A stretch of DNA of 64,000 bases from an uncultured Clostridia bacterium (GCA_944387375.1 CALXEQ010000001.1:188483-252482); one strand, 5' to 3'. Counted from the first letter of the stretch, positions 28,280 to 37,133 are shown. Numbers and translations are program-made. Notes: generated by a model not told the origin, from the letters alone.

Positions 28280-29173
28280 ATGGAAAATAAGGTTAAAAAA
28301 AGTAATAATTTAAAATATATTATTTTGTATTTGTTAATTTTGGTAGTTATTATAGTGGCTGGATATTTTATATTAAATTCGATTCTAAAAGAAGATGTAA
28401 CAGCTGATATAGAAAATAAAGAAATTGTATTTAACACTCAAACGAGTGAAGATTTACAGTTAGTTAAAGCTGAAAAATTTGAAATACCTGAGCATATATC
28501 TGCAACAGTACCAATATTTATGTATCATTTTATATTAGAAGATTATGGAGATTATCCTGATACAGAAAACTTTTTAAAGCCTGAGACATTAGAAGAACAA
28601 TTAAAGTATATTTCTGAAAATGGATATGATACTATATATATAGATGAATTAGATGATTTATATAAATATGATAAGCCTGTAGCACTTACTTTTGATGATT
28701 GCTTTGTATATTTTTATGACAATGCCTTTCCGCTTTTAAAAAAATATAATCAAAAAGCTACAATATTTATAATAACAGATTATATAAATGGAGAGAACTA
28801 TTTAACTGAGGAGCAACTCAAAGAAATTGCAGATAGTGGACTTGTAAAGATAGAATCACATACAAAAACACATGATTATTTAGACGAAATGAATTATGAT
28901 GAACAAGTAGAACAAGCTGTTGAATCTAAAGAAAGACTAGAAGCAATAACTGGGCAAGAGGTTACAACATATTGTTATCCTAGTGGTAGATATAATCAAA
29001 CAACACTTGATATAATAAAAGATTATTATGATTTTGGTCTTGAGATGTTAGGTGGGGTATACGACTCAGATGTTGACACTAACCCATATCAAATACCTAG
29101 AATATATGCAAATAGAAGTATGTCACTTTCTACATTTGCTAGTTATTTAGAGCAGTCTAGAGTATATTATTAA
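28280..29173 (+). CDS. Membrane-anchored polysaccharide deacetylase
   Basis: 297 residues. One N-terminal membrane helix (about 13-36), then a NodB-type (CE4) domain: MYHFILEDYG, LTFDDC with the catalytic base and metal aspartate, ESHTKTHDYL with the two metal histidines, and CYPSGRYNQ. The usual TFDDG is TFDDC here. Enzymes of this type remove acetyl groups from N-acetylated sugars outside the cell. Position in the locus suggests the surface glycan as substrate, with peptidoglycan as alternative. Confidence 0.83.
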   Translation: MENKVKKSNNLKYIILYLLILVVIIVAGYFILNSILKEDVTADIENKEIVFNTQTSEDLQLVKAEKFEIPEHISATVPIFMYHFILEDYGDYPDTENFLKPETLEEQLKYISENGYDTIYIDELDDLYKYDKPVALTFDDCFVYFYDNAFPLLKKYNQKATIFIITDYINGENYLTEEQLKEIADSGLVKIESHTKTHDYLDEMNYDEQVEQAVESKERLEAITGQEVTTYCYPSGRYNQTTLDIIKDYYDFGLEMLGGVYDSDVDTNPYQIPRIYANRSMSLSTFASYLEQSRVYY

Positions 29174-29181
29174 TATCTTTA

Positions 29182-29210
29182 TTGATTTTTTCACATTGCT
29201 ATTATATAAT
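29182..29210 (+). promoter_or_regulatory. Promoter of galE
   Basis: TTGATT (29182-29187) and TATAAT (29205-29210) with exactly 17 bases between, 47 bases before the galE start. Confidence 0.65.
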
Positions 29211-29256
29211 ATACACAATGATATAATATTATAAAATAAAGAAAGGATGATAAATT

Positions 29257-30264
29257 ATGTCAAAGATATTAGTAACAGGTGGAGCTGGATATATCGGTAC
29301 TCATACTTGTGTTGAACTTTTAAATAAAGGAGAAGAAGTAGTAGTATTAGATAATTTTTCAAATAGTAATCCACAAGCTTTAGAAAATGTTAAAAAAATA
29401 ACAGGGAAGGATTTAAAATTCTATCAAGGAGATATGATAGATAGAAATATATTAGAAAAAATATTTACAGAAAATGATATTGAGGCTGTAATAGATTTTG
29501 CTGCATATAAAGCTGTAGGAGAATCAGTACAAAAACCAGTAGAATATTATACAAATAATGTTTCAACTGTTTTAGTACTATTAGATGAGATGAAAAAACA
29601 TAATGTAAAAACTTTAGTATTTTCTTCATCTGCAACAGTTTATGGTGATCCAGAAGTTGTTCCAATTACAGAGGAATGTAAAGTTGGTGGTACAACAAAT
29701 CCATATGGAACATCTAAGCTTATGGTAGAGCAAATACTTAAAGATTTATATAAATCAGATAATGAATGGAATATTGCTATACTTAGATATTTCAATCCTG
29801 TAGGAGCTCATGAAAGTGGACTTATAGGTGAAGATCCAAAAGGCGTACCTGCAAATTTAATGCCATATATTCAAAAAGTTGCAGCTGGTAAGTTAAAAGA
29901 ATTATCTGTATTTGGTAATGATTATGATACAAAAGATGGAACTGGTGTAAGAGATTACATTCATGTTGTAGACCTTGCAATAGGACATATAAAAGCATTA
30001 GATAAATTAAGAAAAGATAAAGCAGGAATGCATATATATAATTTAGGAACAGGTGTTGGATACAGTGTATTAGATATGGTTAATGCATTTGAAAAAGCTA
30101 ATAATATAAAAGTACCATATAAAATAGCTCCAAGAAGAGCAGGAGATATTGCAATGTGCTATTCAGACCCTAAAAAAGCAAAAGAAGAATTAGGATTTGA
30201 GGCAACAAGAACACTTGAGGACATGTGTAGAGATTCTTGGAATTTTGAGAAAAATCACGAATAA
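29257..30264 (+). CDS. galE: UDP-glucose 4-epimerase
   Basis: 335 residues. An extended [13 protein letters not shown] binds NAD near the N-terminus, the catalytic serine lies in SSSATVYG, and NPYGTSK gives the tyrosine and lysine of the YxxxK pair. It interconverts UDP-glucose and UDP-galactose, providing the substrate for Glf. It has its own promoter and is closed by terminators, so it is probably a single-gene unit at the end of the locus. Confidence 0.94.
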   Translation: MSKILVTGGAGYIGTHTCVELLNKGEEVVVLDNFSNSNPQALENVKKITGKDLKFYQGDMIDRNILEKIFTENDIEAVIDFAAYKAVGESVQKPVEYYTNNVSTVLVLLDEMKKHNVKTLVFSSSATVYGDPEVVPITEECKVGGTTNPYGTSKLMVEQILKDLYKSDNEWNIAILRYFNPVGAHESGLIGEDPKGVPANLMPYIQKVAAGKLKELSVFGNDYDTKDGTGVRDYIHVVDLAIGHIKALDKLRKDKAGMHIYNLGTGVGYSVLDMVNAFEKANNIKVPYKIAPRRAGDIAMCYSDPKKAKEELGFEATRTLEDMCRDSWNFEKNHE

Positions 30265-30273
30265 AATAATATT

Positions 30274-30320
30274 AGCTTAAAATATAATACAAAACATATT
30301 ATATTTTGAGCTTTTATTTT
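30274..30320 (+). terminator. Intrinsic terminator after galE
   Basis: A 15-bp AT-rich stem (30274-30288 with 30298-30312, one G-T pair) with a nine-base loop and a T-rich tail. Confidence 0.75.
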
Positions 30321-30352
30321 TAAAAAATATAAATATTATGTAAAACTCAACA

Positions 30353-30385
30353 AATAAAGTTAACATAGTTGACTTTATTTTTTTT
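30353..30385 (+). terminator. Second hairpin terminator before the 43-aa gene
   Basis: A 12-bp stem (30353-30364 with 30368-30379, one G-T pair) with loop ATA and a tail of seven or more T. It is the second terminator in 110 bases and could instead act as an attenuator for the downstream pair. Confidence 0.7.
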
Positions 30386-30430
30386 ATGCTATATAATTTA
30401 ATTATAAGGTTTGTATAGGGGGAGATATAT

Positions 30431-30562
30431 ATGACTATAGAAGAGATTGAGGAACAATTTAATCAGTTACAACAAGATGTAAAAGAGGTTAGTAAAGAAA
30501 TAGAGTCAGATGCACATATGGATTTTATTAATTATTTAAAACAATATGTGAATAAATATTAG
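30431..30562 (+). CDS. 43-aa acidic protein, unknown function
   Basis: An ATG behind AGGGGGAGA opens 43 codons: it begins MTIEEIEEQFNQLQQDV and ends in NYLKQYVNKY. Composition is acidic and helical, suggesting one amphipathic or coiled-coil helix. It lies 18 bases before the 550-residue gene and shares its promoter region, so the two may act together. A strong RBS and codon use like its neighbours support it as real. I recognise no family. Confidence 0.6.
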   Translation: MTIEEIEEQFNQLQQDVKEVSKEIESDAHMDFINYLKQYVNKY

Positions 30563-30580
30563 TATAGGGAGGTACAAAAA

Positions 30581-32233
30581 ATGCCAGAGAATGTAAAACA
30601 AGAAAAGAAAGTAGAAGAAAATAAAAGTACTAAAGTACAAGAAAATGAAAAAAGCGGAGTATTTAAGGAATTTGATGATTTAAAATCTAATGTTGAGCAA
30701 GGAAAAAAAGATTCAAAAGCTGAAAGAAATACTATTGAGAATATATTAAAAAGAGCAGACGATAAAGTACAAGAGAGAAAAAAAGAATTATTTTTAGAAA
30801 AACTTAATAAGGAGATGGAAGGAAAAGTAAGTGAACCTATAACTTTTGATAAATTAACAGTAGAGCAAAGAAGAGATTTTGATAATTTTGAGATTCCTGA
30901 AGATGAATTGGAAAAATTGTATAATGAGCATGGCACAGCAAAAGAAATAGAGGACTTAACAAGTCAAAGAAATGAGCAATTAGATAGTCTAGGTACTCAG
31001 ATAGATGACTTTTATAAAAAGTTAGAACAAGAAATTTCTGATAGAAAAGAGCAACTTAATACTGTAAAAGATGAAAAAGAAAGACAAAAAATACAAGATG
31101 AAATTGACAAGATAGAAGGAATAAAAAATGAATTAGGTGCTAAAAAGGAAGATAAATCACCAATTAGACAAACTTTAGCACAAGCCTTTAACAATCATGA
31201 TGAAGCAAGAATGAATGCTGTTAATGGACTTATGCTAGTTTATTCAGAAAATATAGTTAGAAAAGATAAAGATTTTATAGATAAAGTTGTGCCAGATAAG
31301 AAAAAGGAAGAATTTGAAAAAGGAGCTAAATCACAAGAACAAGAGCCTCAAGAAGTTCCGAGTCAAGGAAATCCTGCAAAAGGAGGTATGGGAATTCCAT
31401 TTGCACCTAATGGACAAAATGTAGCAGAAAATAAAAATCAGGTAGTGGGAGAAAAAGAAGAAGAAAAAGAACCTACAGGAATGGATTATTTAACTAAACT
31501 AGGCTATGATCCTTCAAATATTACTGCTAAAAATTCGAAACAATTACTTGATGCATTTGTAAATCAATCTCCTAAAGAGCAACTAAAAATGATTTCAGAT
31601 AAAGATTCACAAGAGGCATTATTTACAGCAATAAAAAAAGCTAACGGTAGAATGACACCTGTTTTTGCCATTAAATTTAATAAAACAAGAGACGCACTTT
31701 TAAAAATGGCAAATGACTCTATGCTTAGAGAATCTTTAAAAACTATTGGTGTAGATACAAAGGATATAGATGATAAAGAGAAACTTGGAAAAGTTTTTGA
31801 TGAAGAAGTAAGAAAATATAATGAAGAAAAATCAGGAATAGAACAAATGCTAGAAAATATAGAAGATCCACAAGAGCGAAAAGAATTACAAACAAAACTA
31901 GATGATTTAGATAAAAAATATAGTTCTATATCTGGAGCAAATGAATTTAGAGATATGACTAGTAAAGAGCTTAATAAAATAAAAAATAGAATAGCAGATA
32001 ATCTTGATTATAGTAAAACAAAAACAATTACTGGAGCAAAAACTGCTAGTGATATGACATATTCTAGTGGTAAAAATGAATATGGAAAAAGTCAAGATAT
32101 AAGGAGTGAACTTACTAAACATAACCAATCACAAGAAGATATTACAAAAACAGAGTTGGAAGAACAGCAAGAAGAGTTAAACGGAAAGGGTGTAGAAAAA
32201 AAGAAAGTGGATATAAAGAAAGAAGATATATAA
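30581..32233 (+). CDS. 550-aa highly charged coiled-coil cytoplasmic protein, unknown
   Basis: No signal peptide or membrane helix, and I see neither cysteine nor tryptophan. Residues 1-90 are lysine/glutamate-rich and probably disordered; about 115-200 form a coiled coil; about 245-300 are a low-complexity linker with QEPQEVPSQGNPAKGG; about 300-380 look globular (TKLGYDPSNITAKNSKQLL, then a helix-rich block); about 400-480 is a second coiled coil. The C-terminus is again Glu/Lys-rich. RBS GGGAGG. It could be a structural or scaffold protein; I do not recognise it. It is followed by a strong terminator. Confidence 0.65.
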   Translation: MPENVKQEKKVEENKSTKVQENEKSGVFKEFDDLKSNVEQGKKDSKAERNTIENILKRADDKVQERKKELFLEKLNKEMEGKVSEPITFDKLTVEQRRDFDNFEIPEDELEKLYNEHGTAKEIEDLTSQRNEQLDSLGTQIDDFYKKLEQEISDRKEQLNTVKDEKERQKIQDEIDKIEGIKNELGAKKEDKSPIRQTLAQAFNNHDEARMNAVNGLMLVYSENIVRKDKDFIDKVVPDKKKEEFEKGAKSQEQEPQEVPSQGNPAKGGMGIPFAPNGQNVAENKNQVVGEKEEEKEPTGMDYLTKLGYDPSNITAKNSKQLLDAFVNQSPKEQLKMISDKDSQEALFTAIKKANGRMTPVFAIKFNKTRDALLKMANDSMLRESLKTIGVDTKDIDDKEKLGKVFDEEVRKYNEEKSGIEQMLENIEDPQERKELQTKLDDLDKKYSSISGANEFRDMTSKELNKIKNRIADNLDYSKTKTITGAKTASDMTYSSGKNEYGKSQDIRSELTKHNQSQEDITKTELEEQQEELNGKGVEKKKVDIKKEDI

Positions 32234-32278
32234 CTAGATATAGCAGGATGCTTTTATTGTAAATAATAGTTAAATTTC

Positions 32279-32311
32279 AAAGTACATACTAAAAAAGTAT
32301 GTACTTTTTTT
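32279..32311 (+). terminator. Intrinsic terminator after the 550-aa gene
   Basis: A perfect 12-bp stem AAAGTACATACT / AGTATGTACTTT around five A, followed by T. Very strong. Confidence 0.88.
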
Positions 32312-32352
32312 ATAAATATATGTTAAAATAAATTATATAAAGGAGAGATAGT

Positions 32353-33090
32353 ATGAATAAAACAGTTATTATAACAGGTGCGGCAAAGGGAATTGGAAGA
32401 GCAATAGCAAAAGATTTTGCATATAGTGGATATAATGTATGTATAAATTATAATACATCAGAAGAGAAAGCAAAGGAGTTATGTCAAGAGCTTGCAAAAG
32501 ACGGCTGTAATGTAATAATATATAAAGCAGATGTAACAAATAGACAAGAAGTAGATAAGATGGTAGATTATGTAATTGGAACATTTGGAAATATTGATGT
32601 TTTAATAAACAATGCAGGAATTAGTGAATATAAGCTTTTTACAGATATAACACAAGAAGATATGGAAAAAATGGTAAATGTAAATATATTAGGTGTGTTT
32701 AATACTACACAATCAGTTCTAAAAAAATCAATGCTTTCAAGAAAAGATGGTACTATAATAAATATATCATCTATATGGGGAATGGTAGGTGCATCTTTAG
32801 AGGTAGCATATTCTACAACAAAAGCAGCTATAATTGGAATGAGTAAAGCACTTGCAAAGGAGCTTGCACCATCAAATATTACAGTAAATGTTGTAGCTCC
32901 AGGTGCAATATCAACAGATATGATAAGCTCTTTGTCTAAAGAAGACTTAGAAGTTCTAAAAGAAGAAATACCACTTGGTAAAATTGGTAATGTAGAGGAC
33001 GTCGCAGCATCAGTTAAATTTTTAGCTTCATATGAGGCTAGATATATAACAGGGCAAGTAATAAGCCCTAATGGTGGACTTGTAATTTAG
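32353..33090 (+). CDS. Short-chain dehydrogenase/reductase, FabG-like
   Basis: 245 residues, a classical SDR. GAAKGIGRAIA binds the nucleotide, NNAGIS follows, and the catalytic set is serine in ISSIWGM with YSTTK (tyrosine and lysine). The C-terminal GQVISPNGG is as in 3-oxoacyl-ACP reductases. It stands away from any fatty-acid synthesis cluster, so beta-ketoacyl-ACP is only one possible substrate. RBS AAAGGAGAG. Confidence 0.83.
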   Translation: MNKTVIITGAAKGIGRAIAKDFAYSGYNVCINYNTSEEKAKELCQELAKDGCNVIIYKADVTNRQEVDKMVDYVIGTFGNIDVLINNAGISEYKLFTDITQEDMEKMVNVNILGVFNTTQSVLKKSMLSRKDGTIINISSIWGMVGASLEVAYSTTKAAIIGMSKALAKELAPSNITVNVVAPGAISTDMISSLSKEDLEVLKEEIPLGKIGNVEDVAASVKFLASYEARYITGQVISPNGGLVI

Positions 33091-33102
33091 CAGGTGATAT
33101 AT

Positions 33103-33747
33103 ATGAAAAAAATATTTAAAATTTTAATACCAGTATGTATTATAATTTTAGTAATAATATTGTTTGTAGTATATTCAAACTTTAATAATTCTAATTATTA
33201 TGGAAAGTGGACTTTAAATAATAAATATATTGAAGGTAAATTTTCAGATGTAAAAATAAATAGTATTGAGTCAGCTTTAAATTCTTTAGAAGACGTAAAA
33301 GATCAAATAGGAATAGAATCTGTTCAAGAAGAACTTGTTGCAAGTGATAGAAATAATGTTAATTTAATTGAAGAAAATAATTATTTCTATTTTGATCAAC
33401 TATATAAAGGAATAAAGGTATATGATGGTGGAATGATTGTACGTAGTGATATAGACGGAAATGCTAAAGGAATTATAAATAATTGTATGATTATAGAAGA
33501 TTTATCTATAAAGCCTAAATATTCACAAGAGAAAATAAAAAATATATTAGTAGATAATTATGGATATGATGTTGAATATATAAAGCCAGAACTTATTGTA
33601 TTTTGTCATGAGGATAATACTTGTGAACTTGCATATTATTGTAAATATGATAATGGAGAAGATGCTTTTAATTTTGAAGATGAATATATTGTTAGTGCAA
33701 ATACTGGTGAAATAATAGATAAAATTTCAAATGTATATTTTAATTAA
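33103..33747 (+). CDS. Membrane-anchored thermolysin-propeptide-like (FTP/PepSY) protein
   Basis: About 214 residues from the ATG at 33103 behind CAGGTG; an in-frame GTG at 33094 is part of that box. One N-terminal membrane helix (about 5-26). Then YFDQLYKGIKVYDGGMIVR, a close fit to the fungalysin/thermolysin propeptide pattern (Y-F-Q-xx-xG-xxVyGG), followed by a PepSY-like half with ELAYYCKY and SANTGEII. No protease domain follows, so this is a free-standing propeptide-like module that might inhibit or chaperone a secreted metalloprotease. Inference from pattern only. Confidence 0.6.
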   Translation: MKKIFKILIPVCIIILVIILFVVYSNFNNSNYYGKWTLNNKYIEGKFSDVKINSIESALNSLEDVKDQIGIESVQEELVASDRNNVNLIEENNYFYFDQLYKGIKVYDGGMIVRSDIDGNAKGIINNCMIIEDLSIKPKYSQEKIKNILVDNYGYDVEYIKPELIVFCHEDNTCELAYYCKYDNGEDAFNFEDEYIVSANTGEIIDKISNVYFN

Positions 33748-33760
33748 TTTATATGTGTAA

Positions 33761-33783
33761 AAAAAGAGCTTTATGCTCTTTTT
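33761..33783. terminator. Bidirectional terminator between convergent genes
   Basis: A perfect 9-bp stem AAAAAGAGC / GCTCTTTTT with loop TTTAT. It lies between the ends of the propeptide-like gene and the 72-aa minus-strand gene; both strands end in T. Confidence 0.75.
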
Positions 33784-34000
33784 AATTTTGTTTATTTAAG
33801 TTTTCATACTCTTTTAATTTTATTTTATATTCTAACATTTGTGTTAGATATCTATAATACATATATTGTTGTTCATAGTACATCATTGGATTTCCTATAT
33901 TATCCATTCCATTTAATGCTGGATCAATTTGATTTTGTTGTGCCATTTGATTTTGCATACTAAAGTTATATGGATCGAAAAATGCCTGATTTTTATCCAT
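33782..34000 (-). CDS. Small Met/Gln/Tyr-rich protein, unknown function
   Basis: 72 residues. AGGAGGTG lies five bases before the ATG (codon ending at 34000). The composition is striking: many Met, Gln, Asn and Tyr, with the cluster MMYYEQQYMYYRY in the middle and a short charged helix at the end. No signal peptide. Such composition occurs in some spore coat proteins, and it precedes ylbJ on the map, but I cannot assign it. Confidence 0.6.
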   Translation of the reverse strand: MDKNQAFFDPYNFSMQNQMAQQNQIDPALNGMDNIGNPMMYYEQQYMYYRYLTQMLEYKIKLKEYENLNKQN

Positions 34001-34038
34001 TTAATCACCTCCTAATAATTTATGAATAAAAAATATTT

Positions 34039-34074
34039 AAATGTATATAATATTAATGTAAACTTTAAGTTTAC
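34039..34074 (-). promoter_or_regulatory. Candidate promoter with overlapping inverted repeat
   Basis: On the minus strand TTTACA and TAAATA are 17 bases apart, upstream of the 72-aa gene. The -35 box is part of a perfect inverted repeat GTAAACTT-T-AAGTTTAC (34058-34074). It could be an operator; inference only. Confidence 0.4.
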
Positions 34075-34094
34075 CCCCCTTCTTTAATTTATAT

Positions 34095-34135
34095 AAAGTA
34101 ACTTGAAAATTTAATTATTTTTGAGTTACTTTTTT
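34095..34135. terminator. Hairpin at the end of ylbJ
   Basis: A 16-bp stem (34095-34110 with 34117-34132, two G-T pairs) and six-base loop. It overlaps the stop codon of the minus-strand ylbJ; the better T-run is on the plus strand. Confidence 0.6.
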
Positions 34136-35176
34136 TATTGAATATACAAATATAAATAATAAAGAGACAATTATTACAAAGTAAGAAGTGGTAGAAAAGC
34201 TATTTAGATTTATTGTACATATATTTGGTATAGCTTTAATATTTGTAATAAAGTATGTAATTATGAATGATAATATGCCTTGAATTAATTTATATTTTAT
34301 AATATGAGACAGTTTTATATTAGCTTTATAAATACATGAGAATACTTGAAAAATTATAGAAAGACCACTAAATCCTAACATAAATGAAATTATGCAAATA
34401 ATCATATTTAATGAAAGTCCACTATTTAAATATATAAGTCGACATCCATTTGTAACCTCAAAAAGGGCAGACAAGGTATATATTATACTGTTTTGTACAT
34501 TTAATTTTAGTAAAACTGTTTCTATAATACTAAATATTAAATTAAATATTAGTATAAATGAAAATATATTTCCAAGAACTATTAGTGTAGATTTTATTGA
34601 CTCATCTACTATTTCAAAAGTATTTTTATGTAGTACTTTATCCTGATTTTTATTAATTATATTTGATTTTTCTACATTTTCGTGTATAATATTATTATGC
34701 AAAAAATATATAATTCCAATAATTAAAGCACTTAAATAATGACTTATACAAAGTATTATTCCTATAGATATATTATTAAATACACAAATACCTATAGTAG
34801 ATAGTATAAATATTGGATTACAATTATTAGCAAATGACATTAGAAATAGTGCTTGTTTTTTAGTTAATTTATTATTTATATAATATTCATATGTGGTTTT
34901 AGCACCCATTGGATATCCACATAAAAAACCAATTATAATTACTGTCATTATATTATTAAATTTTTTAAATATTCCAGTAATTAAATTTATAATATTACTT
35001 TTTGTAATAATATTTGTAAATAATATAAATGGAAAAAGAGATGGCAAAACTGAGCTTAAGAATATTTCTACTGTGTTTTTAACAGATAAATAATTAGTTT
35101 TTTGGAAAGTAAATAATAAAACTAAACATACTAAAAATATGGATATTTTTATATATTTTTTGTTCAAAGTAATCAT
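34115..35176 (-). CDS. ylbJ: Sporulation integral membrane protein YlbJ-like
   Basis: 353 residues, about eight to nine hydrophobic helices. The SVLPSLFPFILF and GFLCGYPMGAKTTYE motifs followed by FANNCNPIFIL fit YlbJ, a nucleoside-recognition/gate-type membrane protein needed for B. subtilis sporulation. I see no Shine-Dalgarno box before the ATG, and only 30 bases separate it from the divergent methyltransferase gene, so its promoter must lie inside that gene or be absent. The transported substrate is unknown. Confidence 0.75.
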   Translation of the reverse strand: MITLNKKYIKISIFLVCLVLLFTFQKTNYLSVKNTVEIFLSSVLPSLFPFILFTNIITKSNIINLITGIFKKFNNIMTVIIIGFLCGYPMGAKTTYEYYINNKLTKKQALFLMSFANNCNPIFILSTIGICVFNNISIGIILCISHYLSALIIGIIYFLHNNIIHENVEKSNIINKNQDKVLHKNTFEIVDESIKSTLIVLGNIFSFILIFNLIFSIIETVLLKLNVQNSIIYTLSALFEVTNGCRLIYLNSGLSLNMIICIISFMLGFSGLSIIFQVFSCIYKANIKLSHIIKYKLIQGILSFIITYFITNIKAIPNICTINLNSFSTTSYFVIIVSLLFIFVYSIKKVTQK

Positions 35177-35206
35177 AGTAATATTTATGAAAGAGGAGAA
35201 AATAAT

Positions 35207-36076
35207 ATGCGTTATAGCAAGGATTTAAAAGATTATGAATTGTTAGATATGTCTGATGGTGAAAAACTTGAAAGATGGGGAAAATATATTTTAATACGTC
35301 CAGATCCACAAATTGTATGGACTAAGAAAAAAGATGAAAAATTATGGAAGATGGCACATGCAAGATATATTAGAAGCTCTAGTGGTGGAGGACATTGGGA
35401 AAAACTTAAAAAGATGGAAGATAGTTGGTCAGTAAAGTATAAAGATTTAACATTTAACTTAAAACCTATGGGATTTAAACATACTGGACTTTTTCCAGAG
35501 CAAAGTGTAAATTGGGATTATATGATAGATAAGATTTCTAAAGAAACTAAAAAAGGAAGAGAAATTAATGTGTTAAATTTATTTGCATATACTGGTGGAG
35601 CAAGTGTTGCTTGTGCATATGCAGGTGCAAAGGTATGTCATGTTGACTCTTCGCAAGGGATGACAAATTGGGCAAAAGAAAATTTAATATCAAGTGGGCT
35701 AAAGGATAGACCTGTAAGATTTTTAGTCGATGATGTAATAAAATTTGTAAAAAGAGAAATAAGAAGAGGAAATAAGTATGACTGTATAATAATGGATCCT
35801 CCTTCATATGGTAGGGGAAAAAATGGAGAAGTATGGAGTATTGAAAAAAATATTTTTGAGTTAATTGAATTATGCTCAAAGCTTTTATCCGATAATCCAT
35901 TGTTTATGATCGTAAATACATATACAGGAGGTTTATCTGGTACAATTATATCTAATGTTATAAATTATGCAATTACTGATAGAAAATATAATATTAGTTT
36001 TGATGAAATAGGATTAAAAGTGAAGAATAAAAATTTATTTTTACCATGTGGAATTACAACAATATGTGAATTTTAG
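35207..36076 (+). CDS. Class I SAM-dependent methyltransferase, RlmI-like
   Basis: 289 residues. The LNLFAYTGGASVACAYAGA block is SAM motif I, DSSQG is motif II and IIMDPPSYG is the catalytic motif IV of N- or C-methyltransferases of the COG1092 (RlmI/RlmK) type. Substrate is probably a base in large-subunit rRNA. An N-terminal PUA domain, present in RlmI proper, is missing or much reduced. RBS AGAGGAG. Confidence 0.8.
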   Translation: MRYSKDLKDYELLDMSDGEKLERWGKYILIRPDPQIVWTKKKDEKLWKMAHARYIRSSSGGGHWEKLKKMEDSWSVKYKDLTFNLKPMGFKHTGLFPEQSVNWDYMIDKISKETKKGREINVLNLFAYTGGASVACAYAGAKVCHVDSSQGMTNWAKENLISSGLKDRPVRFLVDDVIKFVKREIRRGNKYDCIIMDPPSYGRGKNGEVWSIEKNIFELIELCSKLLSDNPLFMIVNTYTGGLSGTIISNVINYAITDRKYNISFDEIGLKVKNKNLFLPCGITTICEF

Positions 36077-36089
36077 TTTACATTAGATA

Positions 36090-36118
36090 TTTACAAATTA
36101 CGTAAAATATTATATAAT
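36090..36118 (+). promoter_or_regulatory. Promoter of rpoZ
   Basis: TTTACA (36090-36095) and TATAAT (36113-36118) with exactly 17 bases between, 30 bases before the start codon. Confidence 0.7.
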
Positions 36119-36148
36119 ATATATTATAGTTTGAAAGGGGAAATAAAA

Positions 36149-36466
36149 ATGTTATCAAAGCCAAATGTAAAAGAAATAATACCTAAAGTTGGAAATAGAT
36201 ATGAATCTGTACTTGCTTTAGCAAAAAGAGCAAGACAAATTGAATCTGCAAGATCTGCTAAAAGAAAAGAATGTAAAGAAAAAAATGTAGAATTTACAGA
36301 AGATATGTCAGATGCTGTAGATATTGCTGCAAAAGAGATTGCAGATGGAAAAGTATATGTAAAAATAAAAGGAGAATATGCTGTTACTCCAGAATCTGAA
36401 ATGGAAAGAGAAATAAAAGAAGCTCAAGAAGCTATGCAAGAGAAAGAAAAAGAAGATAAGGAGTAA
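36149..36466 (+). CDS. rpoZ: RNA polymerase omega subunit
   Basis: 105 residues, starting at the ATG at 36149 after AAAGGGG; an upstream TTG at 36131 overlaps that box. NRYESVLALAKRARQIE is the conserved omega helix that clamps the beta-prime tail. The C-terminus is an extended Glu/Lys-rich tail, longer than in many homologues. It is followed by the kinase gene and priA. In many Firmicutes gmk-rpoZ-coaBC-priA are neighbours, which supports the call. Confidence 0.9.
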   Translation: MLSKPNVKEIIPKVGNRYESVLALAKRARQIESARSAKRKECKEKNVEFTEDMSDAVDIAAKEIADGKVYVKIKGEYAVTPESEMEREIKEAQEAMQEKEKEDKE

Positions 36467-36470
36467 CCTT

Positions 36471-37031
36471 ATGAATATACATATTATAACTATAGCAGGG
36501 GATATAGCAAGTGGAAAAGGAACTGTAACCAAAATACTTCAAAAAGAGTTGGGGTATACTATATATAGAAATGGTGAGTATGTTAGAAAGCTTGCAAAAG
36601 AGATGAATATGTCTATAGTAGAATTTCAGGAGTACTTAAATCAACATGAAGAAATAGATAGACAAGTTGAAAAAAGTGCAGCCGAATATTCAAAAACTCA
36701 TGATAATTTAATTATTGATGCAAGACTTGGTTTTTATGCAGTACCACAATCATTTAAAATATACTTAAGAGTAGATTTAGATGAAGCTGCCAAAAGAGCA
36801 TATAACGACTCTTTAAGAGAAGATACTGAAAAATATGAATCTATACAAAAAGCAAAAGAAGATATTAAGTATAGATATGAACAGGAAAATATGAGATATT
36901 TAAAAACATATGGTGTAAAAAGAGATGATATGTCAAATTATGATTTGGTAATTGATACTACAAATATAGCACCTGAGAAAGTGGCTGAAAAAATATTAAA
37001 AGAATATAACAAATGGTTGGAAAATAAATAA
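36471..37031 (+). CDS. Cytidylate kinase-like nucleotide kinase
   Basis: 186 residues. IAGDIASGKGTVTK is a P-loop, followed by a dNMP/CMP-binding helix with EYVRKLAKEMN, then IIDARLGFYAVP (Walker B-like). It is shorter than bacterial Cmk, without the insert that holds CMP, and resembles the archaeal-type AAA_18 cytidylate kinase family. It takes the place where guanylate kinase or coaBC often lies beside rpoZ. Substrate is unproven. RBS AAGGAG; 4 bases after rpoZ. Confidence 0.75.
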   Translation: MNIHIITIAGDIASGKGTVTKILQKELGYTIYRNGEYVRKLAKEMNMSIVEFQEYLNQHEEIDRQVEKSAAEYSKTHDNLIIDARLGFYAVPQSFKIYLRVDLDEAAKRAYNDSLREDTEKYESIQKAKEDIKYRYEQENMRYLKTYGVKRDDMSNYDLVIDTTNIAPEKVAEKILKEYNKWLENK

Positions 37032-37061
37032 AAATACTTCATTTTTTGAAGTGTTTTTTTT
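37031..37061 (+). terminator. Intrinsic terminator after the kinase gene
   Basis: A 10-bp stem (37031-37040 with 37048-37057, one G-T pair), seven-base loop and T tail, overlapping the stop codon. Confidence 0.75.
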
Positions 37062-37086
37062 GACTTAAAAAACAGATGTTTTTTTC

Positions 37087-37115
37087 TTGACACTAAAAAA
37101 TAACTACTATATAAT
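37087..37115 (+). promoter_or_regulatory. Perfect consensus promoter of priA
   Basis: TTGACA (37087-37092) and TATAAT (37110-37115), both perfect, with a 17-base spacer. Only 18 bases separate it from the priA start, so the leader is very short. Confidence 0.85.
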
Positions 37116-37133
37116 ATTAACTAGAGGTGTGAA

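Noticed and set aside
34392-34646. Open frame on the plus strand inside ylbJ
   Set aside because: Antisense to a convincing membrane protein and without RBS or family signature.
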